Shown here: one piece after another, positions 1 to 6,593 of the stretch
Position numbering within the stretch: the first letter of the stretch is position 1
How the letters are laid out: every line of letters begins with the position of its first letter
Assembly: GCA_024643945.1 (NCBI GenBank)
Contig: JAHELX010000223.1
Location: 1 to 9,185 of the forward strand
Length of the DNA: 9,185 bases
Direction: 5' to 3'
From: Anaerolineales bacterium
GTDB lineage: Bacteria > Chloroflexota > Anaerolineae > 4572-78 > NAK82
Notes under the pieces: model-generated
Told to the model about the DNA's origin: nothing
Database searches by the model: none
The model's input: only the letters and a program-made list of their open reading frames with translations
Made by a program: the position numbers and the translations under genes

Positions 1-71
1 CCATCAATCGCGATGGCTTCAATTATGTCAGCCGGAGCCTTGATCAAAATGCCGTGTTCAAGTGTGGTCAT
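1..71 (-). CDS. Partial CDS, possible SRPBCC-family protein (N-terminus only)
   Basis: Only the first 23 codons are in the window; the gene runs off the left edge. The ATG at 69-71 is preceded by a strong ribosome binding site, AAGGAGG (80-86 on the plus-strand numbering), eight bases upstream, so the start is well supported. The peptide begins MTTLEHGILIKAPADIIEAI. The pattern of a short beta strand, then (I/K)AP, then a helix is what opens many SRPBCC/polyketide-cyclase-like ligand-binding proteins, but 23 residues are too few to be sure. It lies downstream of the MFS gene in the same direction, separated by 180 bp that include a palindromic repeat, so it is probably a separate transcription unit. 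That the gene exists is fairly safe; the family call is tentative. Confidence 0.5.
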   Translation of the reverse strand, partial: MTTLEHGILIKAPADIIEAIAID

Positions 72-143
72 AACTCATCCCTCCTTCTGATGCTTTGAGC
101 TTAAACCGTACTTTTTTGACTCCAAGCAAAGGGATGGCTCACA

Positions 144-246
144 ACAAGTGCTAAGTACTTGTCCAATAATAACTTTGCATTTTAGTAGGCAAATCAGGCG
201 TAAACTGATTGCAAAAGTACTAAGTCATTTCTGGACAAGTGCTAAG
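144..246. repeat. Palindromic MITE-like element flanked by GCTAAG direct repeats
   Basis: The 19-base ends ACTTGTCCAATAATAACTT (157-175) and AAGTCATTTCTGGACAAGT (222-240) are inverted repeats matching at 16 of 19 positions, with nine perfect bases at the tips. The six bases GCTAAG lie directly outside both ends (150-155 and 241-246), as expected for a target-site duplication. A longer direct repeat, ACAAGTGCTAAG, occurs at 144-155 and 235-246, so the left flank also carries a fragment of the right tip; this hints at a second overlapping copy or a duplicated end. The middle contains a small hairpin (AATCAG-GCGTAAA-CTGATT). The element is about 85 bp and cannot encode a transposase, so it resembles a non-autonomous element. 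It starts six bases after the MFS stop and may also fold in RNA, but there is no T-run to make it a standard terminator. I cannot name the parent IS family. Confidence 0.55.
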
Positions 247-251
247 GCCCT

Positions 252-1484
252 TCAACCTCGGCCACCGGCCAACCGGACTGCGGCCGGGGAGTGCCGCAAG
301 GCGCTCATAGCCCAGACCCCCACCGCCGGGCCAAGCGCCAGAAAGGCAAAAGCCCATTCCCAGCCGACCCGCTGTTCGAGAGAAGGGATCAGCCGGATGG
401 TAATCAGTGTCAGCATGAAGCCCAGGCTGGTCTGCAAAGTCAGGGCTGTGCCCACGTACTGAGCCTGGCATAACTCACTGACGCAGGCCGAGAACTGGGC
501 TGAATCGGCCACCACGGCCAGGCCCCAGACCAGGCACAGGGCAAACAGCCAGGCCGGATTACCACCGTATAGCCTGCCCACCGCGAGGGCACACGTGCCG
601 CTGACAAGCAACGACACCCTGGTAAGGGTAGTGCGCCCCAGTCGATCCGCCAACTGCCCGGCAACCAGGCTCCCAATGCCTCCCGTACCGACGACCGCGA
701 AAGCCGCCAGGCTCGCCCAGGTTGGGCTTACGCCGCTGATCTGAAAACTGGCCAGCAGGAGCACTGGCACCCAGGCCCACATCGCGTAAAGCTCCCACAT
801 ATGGCCCAGATAACCCAGGTTCGCCAACACAATTTCCCGCTCACTCAGGACTTCGCCCACGTATTTCCAGTTGAAGCGCGGCGTTGGCGTGCGATAGGGT
901 CCCTCGTCCACAAATAGCGCCGCGATCAGCCCTCCCAGTGCGGCCAGCCCGGCTGCCAGATACAGCACCAGGCGCCAGTCACCTACTCCGCCTAAGGCCT
1001 TGAGCAAGTGGGGTACGGCCGAGCCGAGGGTAAGAGCGCCCACCAGCAGCCCGATTCCCAGCCCCCGATCTTCTCTGGTCCACGTCGCCATAATTTTCAT
1101 GCCGACCGGGTAGACGCCGGCCAGAAAAAGCCCGGTGAGAAAGCGCATGAGAAGTGCGAAGCCGGGACCCATCGCCAGTCCCGGGATCAGTGCCGTCGCC
1201 AGGCTGGCGGACAGCGCCGCCGCGGCAAAAAGCCAGCGAGCGGGGACCCGATCGGCCAGGTTCAGCAGCGCCGACCCGAAAGCCCCGACGACAAATCCGA
1301 TCTGCACCGACATGGTAAGCCATGCTCGCCCGGCCTCGTCGAGATGCCAGCTTGCGGTGAGAGCAGGGACGACGGCCGAAGCCGAGAACCAGACAGCCAT
1401 CCCCAGCAACTCAGCCAGTGACAGCAGCAGCAGCGTGCGCCATTTTCCTTTGTTACCGCTGACCTCGTCGTTCCACTTCACCAT
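252..1484 (-). CDS. Major facilitator superfamily (MFS) transporter
   Basis: This 410-residue, very hydrophobic protein has the length and layout of a 12-helix MFS permease in the cytoplasmic membrane. Helices are visible from about residue 17 onward, with a polar central segment around 192-215 dividing two six-helix halves. The MFS signature loop between helices 2 and 3 appears as LADRVPAR (76-83) and its repeat in the second half as GQLADRLGR (276-284). The helix 4 region RFLTGLFLAGVYPVGMKI (114-131) is also typical. The substrate cannot be read from the sequence; anion, drug or metabolite export are all possible. The ATG follows the DUF4129 stop by only two bases and has no good Shine-Dalgarno sequence of its own, so its translation is probably coupled to the gene before it. 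The stop lies six bases from a palindromic repeat. Confidence 0.9.
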   Translation of the reverse strand: MVKWNDEVSGNKGKWRTLLLLSLAELLGMAVWFSASAVVPALTASWHLDEAGRAWLTMSVQIGFVVGAFGSALLNLADRVPARWLFAAAALSASLATALIPGLAMGPGFALLMRFLTGLFLAGVYPVGMKIMATWTREDRGLGIGLLVGALTLGSAVPHLLKALGGVGDWRLVLYLAAGLAALGGLIAALFVDEGPYRTPTPRFNWKYVGEVLSEREIVLANLGYLGHMWELYAMWAWVPVLLLASFQISGVSPTWASLAAFAVVGTGGIGSLVAGQLADRLGRTTLTRVSLLVSGTCALAVGRLYGGNPAWLFALCLVWGLAVVADSAQFSACVSELCQAQYVGTALTLQTSLGFMLTLITIRLIPSLEQRVGWEWAFAFLALGPAVGVWAMSALRHSPAAVRLAGGRG

Positions 1485-1486
1485 AA

Positions 1487-2965
1487 TCAGGGCCTGTTTG
1501 TAGAAAGCTGCTCCGGGCGTTCTTGTTTCTCCGCCTTCCGCACCCGTTGATAGTCCTGGCGCAATCGAACCAGCTCGGCAGCGGTAACCGGCTGGTCGCC
1601 GTAGTGCACCTGCATATAGGTGGCCGTAATGCGCGCCAGCGCTTCCTCCTGCCCGACAAAGGCACGCGCCAAGACCGGCAGGTAATCATCAGGCGGCTGG
1701 GATGGGCGGCGGGGATAGCCTCGTTGCCTGGCCAGGCGGCACAAATTGGCGTAAATATTCTGCACGGAAATGGCTGCCAACAACTGGCGACTCAGACCAA
1801 AACGTCTCACCAGCCCGGCCACATCGCGCAGCCAGCGCACTCCCCGGCCCAACATGGGGCCACCCAGCGTAATCTCTTCGCCGCTTTCCTCCTCAGCTTC
1901 CTCCCGGCCGGGCTTGACCCGAATTCTGTCCAGGAAAAGCATCACCAGGCCCAATGCCACGACAATCGCCAGCAGGATCAAGAAATAGTGCATAACGATC
2001 CACACCCAGGGCGGCAAAGCGACAGGCGTTACCTCCCCGGGCTCCGGCACCTGCCCTCTGGCAGTGCTCTGGCGAAGACGCTCGAGCAATTCTTCGGCGG
2101 CTGACAAATCCAGCCCGGCAAACAGTCGGGTCAATAGCCCGGCCAGCCAGATCAAGATAGGCTCCAACACCCAGAACAAAACTTTCAACAATATTTGCAG
2201 CAGGGGACTCACTACCGTCCACAGTGGTTTCAGCCAGGCTGCCAGAGCCGCGTTCACCCGGTCCGGCGTATAGAACAGGGACAACCCGACAGCACCGCCC
2301 ACGGTCGCCCCCACCGCCAGCAGCAACTGCCCCAACCGGGGCAACGACGGCAGCGAGCCAGCACTCTGCGCGCCGGTCGCTCTCTCGTAGGTCCGAGCCA
2401 GAGCGGAGGCTGTCAAACCCAGGCCAAAATAAAGCCAGAGAAAGGGCAGTGTGTTCTGGCCCGTGAAGTAGTTGAGTAGGCCGGCGCTCACAAGCAGTAA
2501 AAGCACCCCCAACCGGAAGCTGAAGCCTACGCTGAAAAATCCTATATCCCGACTGGTGGCATTGGCCGCTCGTTGCCACAAGAGCACATTGGTCAGGATC
2601 AACACCAATTCCGGCCGCACGCCTTGTTGAAGGTTAAACAAAGCGACCAGCGTGTTGCCCAGCCAGGCGAAACTGCCCGGCGCCGCGTTCCCATAGAGCC
2701 ACAAGCGCACCAGCAGCAAACCGCTGAGCACGATCAGACCCACTACCGCCAACTCGTAAAAGGGCCAATCCACCTGAAGGAGATTCAGAAGTTCGAGAAT
2801 CAGCATGAACGCCAGCAGTACCCCAAAGAGTTCCAGGAAAACGACGAAAGGCACTCTTCCGTCCGCCGGCTGGAAGACGAGAAGAAAGAAAGGCGTGAAC
2901 CAGGTCATTTCCATACCGGCCAGGCAGAAATAGATCAACCTTCGGCGACGGTCCGTGAGCAGCAT
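1487..2965 (-). CDS. Multi-pass membrane protein with C-terminal DUF4129
   Basis: A 492-residue integral membrane protein. About eight or nine hydrophobic segments can be seen, near residues 12-31, 40-62, 70-90, 118-134, 148-167, 173-191, 211-231, 247-280 (long) and 320-345. An acidic stretch (354-365) follows, then a soluble C-terminal domain. Residues about 404-475 (IYANLCRLARQRGYPRR..., later YMQVHYGDQPVTAAEL) match the DUF4129 pattern found at the C-terminus of TgpA-like transglutaminase proteins. No transglutaminase core with a Cys-His-Asp triad is apparent between the membrane part and DUF4129. DUF4129 proteins commonly follow MoxR and DUF58 genes, as here, in modules tied to envelope and stress functions; the biochemical role is unknown. 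The ATG overlaps the DUF58 stop as TGATG, and AGGAGG lies ten bases upstream inside that gene, so translational coupling is likely. Confidence 0.85.
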   Translation of the reverse strand: MLLTDRRRRLIYFCLAGMEMTWFTPFFLLVFQPADGRVPFVVFLELFGVLLAFMLILELLNLLQVDWPFYELAVVGLIVLSGLLLVRLWLYGNAAPGSFAWLGNTLVALFNLQQGVRPELVLILTNVLLWQRAANATSRDIGFFSVGFSFRLGVLLLLVSAGLLNYFTGQNTLPFLWLYFGLGLTASALARTYERATGAQSAGSLPSLPRLGQLLLAVGATVGGAVGLSLFYTPDRVNAALAAWLKPLWTVVSPLLQILLKVLFWVLEPILIWLAGLLTRLFAGLDLSAAEELLERLRQSTARGQVPEPGEVTPVALPPWVWIVMHYFLILLAIVVALGLVMLFLDRIRVKPGREEAEEESGEEITLGGPMLGRGVRWLRDVAGLVRRFGLSRQLLAAISVQNIYANLCRLARQRGYPRRPSQPPDDYLPVLARAFVGQEEALARITATYMQVHYGDQPVTAAELVRLRQDYQRVRKAEKQERPEQLSTNRP

Positions 2966-4329
2966 CAGGCCATTACCTCCTGAGGCGCAATCAGGTCGTC
3001 CACTAAATGCGGTAAATGATAGACTAAAATACCCGGCAGTTGCTGGGTAGGTGGCTGTTCGGCCAGAGTAAAGAGCACAACCTGTCGTCCTGCTTGATTC
3101 AGATCCATCAGGCTCGCCAGCAGGTCGTCGTGAGCAACGGCAGTGACTACCAGCAGCGTTGCACCCCAGGGGGCCCGGGGTGCTTCTTGCAGCAGCAGCT
3201 CTTCGATGGACTTGGTGGCAAAGGAGGTAACGGCCGCCAACAGCTCTAAAATGCGCAGCAGTTGGTCGGGACTGCGGCCTGGTAACAAACGCAAGGGCTG
3301 ATCGCTGCCGGGCAGGAAACCGTTGGCAATCAACCCCACCGGCAGGCGCTGTTCAGTGCAGACGGCCGCCAGGCTGCCGGCCACGCTGATCGTCCGCTCC
3401 AGTAATTCAGGAATGCTCCCCTGCCAATGACGGACCATGGTAGCCACGTTCAGAAAAATTAAAACCTGCGGTTCCTCGCTGGGCTCGTAAACCCGGCTGA
3501 GCATATGCTGGTAGCGGGCAGTGGCCTTCCAATGCACCCGGCGCAGGGTGTCATATGGCTGCCATTCGCGAATCCCAACCGTGCGCAAAGGATCTTCGAA
3601 GAGTTGCAGCTTCGAGCCCCGTTCCCCAAACGGGTTCTTGGCGGGCAATCGCAACTCGGCTGCAGAATAGAGTCGAGGGTAGATGATGATGCGATCTCGC
3701 CGGGCACCGAGCACTTTGCGGCTGAAAAGGCCAAAACCGTCACCCGTGTTGATCGTCTCGGGACCGTAAGCGTGATAACCCCTTTGCGCACACTGGATTG
3801 TGAAGCGGCGCGTCATGCGTTGGAAAGCACCCGGCATCCAAAAAGTGTGGAATTCCCCCAGATTGCTGGCACGATTGATCACGATTTCGCCTCGATCCAG
3901 GGGTAAGCCCGGCGGGAATGTATCCGTAATCTCCAGCCAGGTGAGGGGCAAGATTTTCTGGTTGCGCACTTCCAGCGTCAACTCAATTTTCTCACCCAGA
4001 AAGGCACGGGTTTCACTGAAATGACGCCGGTAATGCAAGCCAAAGAGGCTGAGTTGGCTCCAGGCCCAACTGACCCCTATTACCACGAAGAGTGTCACCG
4101 CCGTTGCCAGTAAGAGCCGGTTGTCGAGAGCCAGCCCAGCCAGTGCCAGCAACAAGCCCAGCAGAATCCAGGCCTCGCTGAACTGTGTATCCTTCTCCAG
4201 ATCTAAATAGCGACCTCTACCCAGTTCCCTCAGCGTACGCTGGTAAAGATTGCGCGGCTCTGCCTCTTCGCCATCTGAGCTTTGAGAAGCAGCAGACAGC
4301 ACTTCTTCTGGCCAGGCCCTAATCCGCAT
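2965..4329 (-). CDS. DUF58 domain-containing membrane-anchored protein
   Basis: A 454-residue protein of the DUF58 family, the usual partner of MoxR AAA+ ATPases. After a polar N-terminal tail (1-50) come two hydrophobic helices (about 53-67 and 71-90), then a beta-rich domain (about 105-220). The DUF58 signature follows, IREWQPYDTLRRVHWKATAR (253-272), the most conserved block of the family. The C-terminal part (about 285-450) alternates hydrophobic strands and helices in the manner of the von Willebrand A-like fold seen in this family; I do not see an intact DxSxS metal-binding motif (the first strand reads VLIFLNVATM). The ATG is the first possible in-frame start because TGA occurs three codons upstream. 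Its nearest GGAGG is about 13 bases away, which is long, so a GTG start at residue 10 is an alternative. It begins 23 bp after MoxR and overlaps the DUF4129 start by one base. Confidence 0.9.
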   Translation of the reverse strand: MRIRAWPEEVLSAASQSSDGEEAEPRNLYQRTLRELGRGRYLDLEKDTQFSEAWILLGLLLALAGLALDNRLLLATAVTLFVVIGVSWAWSQLSLFGLHYRRHFSETRAFLGEKIELTLEVRNQKILPLTWLEITDTFPPGLPLDRGEIVINRASNLGEFHTFWMPGAFQRMTRRFTIQCAQRGYHAYGPETINTGDGFGLFSRKVLGARRDRIIIYPRLYSAAELRLPAKNPFGERGSKLQLFEDPLRTVGIREWQPYDTLRRVHWKATARYQHMLSRVYEPSEEPQVLIFLNVATMVRHWQGSIPELLERTISVAGSLAAVCTEQRLPVGLIANGFLPGSDQPLRLLPGRSPDQLLRILELLAAVTSFATKSIEELLLQEAPRAPWGATLLVVTAVAHDDLLASLMDLNQAGRQVVLFTLAEQPPTQQLPGILVYHLPHLVDDLIAPQEVMA

Positions 4330-4352
4330 CGCTGGTCATTTGCCTCCGTGAC

Positions 4353-5291
4353 TCATTCTACCACTGGCACCGGGACTGCCTCGACAATACTGGCCACCAC
4401 CTGGGGAGGCGTGCGCCCCCGTAAACGAACCTGCGGGTTGATGTGGACCCGGTGGGTCAGGATAGGCGGGCAGAGGTGCTGCACGTCGCTGGGGATGACA
4501 TAGGTGCGGCCTCGCAATGCGGCCAGCGCCTGGCTGGCTTTGAAAAGAGCCAGGGTCCCCCGGGGTGACACTCCCAACTCCACCGCCTCATGTTCCCGCG
4601 TGGCCCGCACCACTTGTAAAATGTAGTGGCGCACATCAGTATTCACGTGGATCTCTGTTACCTGGCGCTGAAGCTCCAGCACATCGGCCGTCGAGGCCAC
4701 TGGCCGCAATTCCTCCAGGGGGTCATCCCGCTGATAGCGCAGCAGAATCTCATCTTCTTCGGTCTCGCTGGGATAGCCTAACTGCAGTTGCATCAAAAAA
4801 CGGTCCAACTGGGCTTCTGGCAGAGGAAAGGTGCCTTCCAGTTCAATCGGGTTTTGGGTCGCCATGACCAAAAAGGGACGGGGGAGGGGATAGGTTTGAC
4901 CGTCCACTGTCACCTGGCGTTCCTGCATAGCCTCCAGCAGGCTGGATTGGGTGCGGGGTGTGGCCCGGTTGATCTCGTCGGCCAGAAGTAACTGGCTCAG
5001 CACAGGCCCCGGGCGAAACTCAAACTCCTGGCGCTTTTGATTGTAATAATTGATGCCGGTCACATCGCTGGGCAACAGATCTGGTGTGAACTGGATGCGG
5101 GCAAAGGAGAAATCCAGGCTACGCGCCATTGCCTTAGCCAGCGTCGTCTTGCCGATGCCGGGCACATCTTCCAGAAGCACATGCCCCTCGATCAAGAGTC
5201 CCACCAGCAATAACTCTGTCACGTCGGCCTTGCCGATGATGACCTGGGCCACGTTGTTTTGGACAGCCTGAGCGAATTGGGTGAAATCCAT
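4353..5291 (-). CDS. MoxR-family AAA+ ATPase
   Basis: A 312-residue cytoplasmic ATPase of standard MoxR length. The landmarks appear in order: Walker A VPGIGKTT (43-50), the QFTPDLLPSDVTG block typical of MoxR (67-79), Walker B LLLADEIN (101-108, with Asp105/Glu106), sensor 1 ATQNP (144-148), the EAQLDRF element (159-165) and sensor 2 region GVSPRG (240-245). MoxR proteins act as oligomeric ATP-driven chaperones that mature or insert metals into partner proteins, often ones carrying VWA-like domains. The DUF58 gene 23 bp downstream is the classical partner. The start ATG lies five bases after the stop of the sugar transferase gene, so the two are probably read from one transcript. The target of this chaperone module cannot be deduced from the sequence. 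No key residue is missing. Confidence 0.95.
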   Translation of the reverse strand: MDFTQFAQAVQNNVAQVIIGKADVTELLLVGLLIEGHVLLEDVPGIGKTTLAKAMARSLDFSFARIQFTPDLLPSDVTGINYYNQKRQEFEFRPGPVLSQLLLADEINRATPRTQSSLLEAMQERQVTVDGQTYPLPRPFLVMATQNPIELEGTFPLPEAQLDRFLMQLQLGYPSETEEDEILLRYQRDDPLEELRPVASTADVLELQRQVTEIHVNTDVRHYILQVVRATREHEAVELGVSPRGTLALFKASQALAALRGRTYVIPSDVQHLCPPILTHRVHINPQVRLRGRTPPQVVASIVEAVPVPVVE

Positions 5292-5296
5292 AGACC

Positions 5297-5950
5297 CTAT
5301 AGCCCCTTTCCCTCCACCAGCACCCGCAAGGTGCGCAATAGAATCGATACGTCGTAGACCAGCCGCTGCACCGGACTCATCTCTCTCACCCGCCTCACGT
5401 ATTCGTAATCCAGCGCGATCTCTTCGTCAAAGCCCCGCGTGCGTCCCTTGTTTGCTTGCTGCAGCCCCACCAGGCCCGCCCGTGCCAGCCGCTTGCGCAC
5501 GTTCCCCTCCGACAACTCGCGCTCGTACTCAAAGGGAGCCGGAGGCCGAGGGCCGACCCAACTCATCTCGCCCCGTAGGATGTTGATCACCTGCGGCAGT
5601 TCGTCCAGGTACCAGCGACGTAGATAATGGCCTACCCGCGTATGGCCCCGGTTCGCCCGCTCCAGATATTTGACCGTCAACCCCTGCTGGCGAGCCTCCT
5701 CAATCGCACCCACCTGCATGGTGCGGAACTTGAACAGGGAGAACTGGCGCCCGGCCGAGACCCGGATCTCTCGATGGGAAATTGGTCCACTGTCCTCGCG
5801 CCACATCAGCCCATCGATCAAGATAGCCAACGTTCCCAATCCGAACAGGGGGGCGGTTACCAGTAGGACGACCGCTGCCAGCCCGCGGTCGAAAGTAGCC
5901 TTCAAAAGGTCCACACTAACCGGTTGTGGAATGTCTGTTTGGCTTGTCAT
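5297..5950 (-). CDS. Bacterial sugar transferase (polyprenyl-phosphate phosphoglycosyl transferase, small monotopic type)
   Basis: A 217-residue member of the bacterial sugar transferase family (PglC/WcaJ C-terminal type). Such enzymes move a sugar phosphate from a nucleotide sugar to undecaprenyl phosphate and so start a surface glycan. One hydrophobic segment (about 22-47) would form the re-entrant membrane helix. Family motifs are intact: KFRTM (74-78), RRWYLDELPQVINILRGEMS (111-130) containing the catalytic Asp116-Glu117 pair, WVGPRP (131-136) and a version of the PGxTGLxQxxGR block, here RAGLVGLQQANKGR (157-170), with Ala where Pro is usual. The short size indicates the minimal catalytic form without extra N-terminal membrane helices. 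The start follows the upstream gene by 29 bp with only a weak ribosome binding site. No other glycan gene is visible in the window, which is unusual for a priming enzyme. Confidence 0.92.
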   Translation of the reverse strand: MTSQTDIPQPVSVDLLKATFDRGLAAVVLLVTAPLFGLGTLAILIDGLMWREDSGPISHREIRVSAGRQFSLFKFRTMQVGAIEEARQQGLTVKYLERANRGHTRVGHYLRRWYLDELPQVINILRGEMSWVGPRPPAPFEYERELSEGNVRKRLARAGLVGLQQANKGRTRGFDEEIALDYEYVRRVREMSPVQRLVYDVSILLRTLRVLVEGKGL

Positions 5951-5979
5951 CGCTGCGCACTATCCAATCGAAACAGGGG

Positions 5980-6516
5980 TCACTCAATGAGACGTTTGGC
6001 ACGGTTCCAAGCCATTTTAAGCTCCAGTCGCGCGTCCTCGACAGGCTCACCACCTTCCTCCGCGCCGAGGACACCAACCGCTGGCGCTGGCACCTGAGCC
6101 AGCATCTTCTCGGCTGCCTGGCCGACCTCTTTTAAGGCACCTTTGACTTCCTGTGCCTCACTCTTGGCTTCCTTGGCCTCGGCCTCAGCCATATTGCGCG
6201 CCTCGGCTGCCTGTTGCGCGTTGGCCATCGCGCCTTTGGCTGTCGTTTCGGCGGTTTCGGCGCGCGCCTCGCTGGTCGCTCTGTTGAAATAATAGCCGAT
6301 GACAACGCCCAACAGGGGGTTGACGAACAGCAGCAAATCCTTCACCCGCGCAAACTCGTCGGGTGTGCCCAGGTGGTTGAAGGCCTGGATCACCATCACC
6401 ACCGCACCTAAGATAACAATCAAGGCCATTAACGCTGACACATACTCCCGGAGGCGGCGTATCGCAGGATCGGCCACAGCCTCAGGTGTGGGTTTTTCAG
6501 GGAGTTGTTCGGGCAT
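5980..6516 (-). CDS. Small membrane protein with two helices and Ala/Glu-rich coiled coil, unknown function
   Basis: I do not recognise a named family. The 178-residue protein begins MPEQLPEKPT; this ATG is chosen because AAGGAAAGGA lies just upstream, whereas the longer reading frame would translate the TTGGTAAA tandem repeat. A short polar N-terminus is followed by a helix at 26-46 (LMALIVILGAVVMVIQAF), a short loop and a second helix at about 60-77 (LLLFVNPLLGVVIGYYF). Residues 80-140 are rich in Ala, Glu and Lys and look like a long cytoplasmic coiled coil (ETAETTAKGAMANAQQAAEA), then a Gly/Pro-rich linker (141-158) and a short basic C-terminal helix (162-178). It lies 77 bp after the CHAT gene in the same direction, so the two may work together. 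A membrane-anchored adaptor or an effector controlled by the CHAT protein is possible; nothing in the sequence settles which. Confidence 0.8.
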   Translation of the reverse strand: MPEQLPEKPTPEAVADPAIRRLREYVSALMALIVILGAVVMVIQAFNHLGTPDEFARVKDLLLFVNPLLGVVIGYYFNRATSEARAETAETTAKGAMANAQQAAEARNMAEAEAKEAKSEAQEVKGALKEVGQAAEKMLAQVPAPAVGVLGAEEGGEPVEDARLELKMAWNRAKRLIE

Positions 6517-6549
6517 CGGGTTTGTCCTTTCCTTGGTGAAGTGGTGAGG

Positions 6550-6579
6550 TTGGTAAATTGGTAAATTGGTAAATTGGTG
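6550..6579. repeat. Short tandem repeat, 8-bp unit TTGGTAAA, 3.6 copies
   Basis: Three exact copies of TTGGTAAA occupy 6550-6573, followed by a partial, slightly altered copy TTGGTGA (6574-6580). The tract lies in the gap between the CHAT gene and the small membrane protein, upstream of the latter's ribosome binding site. Such arrays can change length by slippage and alter spacing in the mRNA leader, but I see no promoter elements around this one. It may be only a genomic repeat. Confidence 0.85.
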
Positions 6580-6593
6580 ATACCTGGATGCGC

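Noticed and set aside
1523..2104. Plus-strand open frame of 193 codons opposite the DUF4129 gene
   Set aside because: The product is rich in Gln, His and Arg, typical of a reverse-complement shadow; the minus-strand frame carries the recognisable domain.
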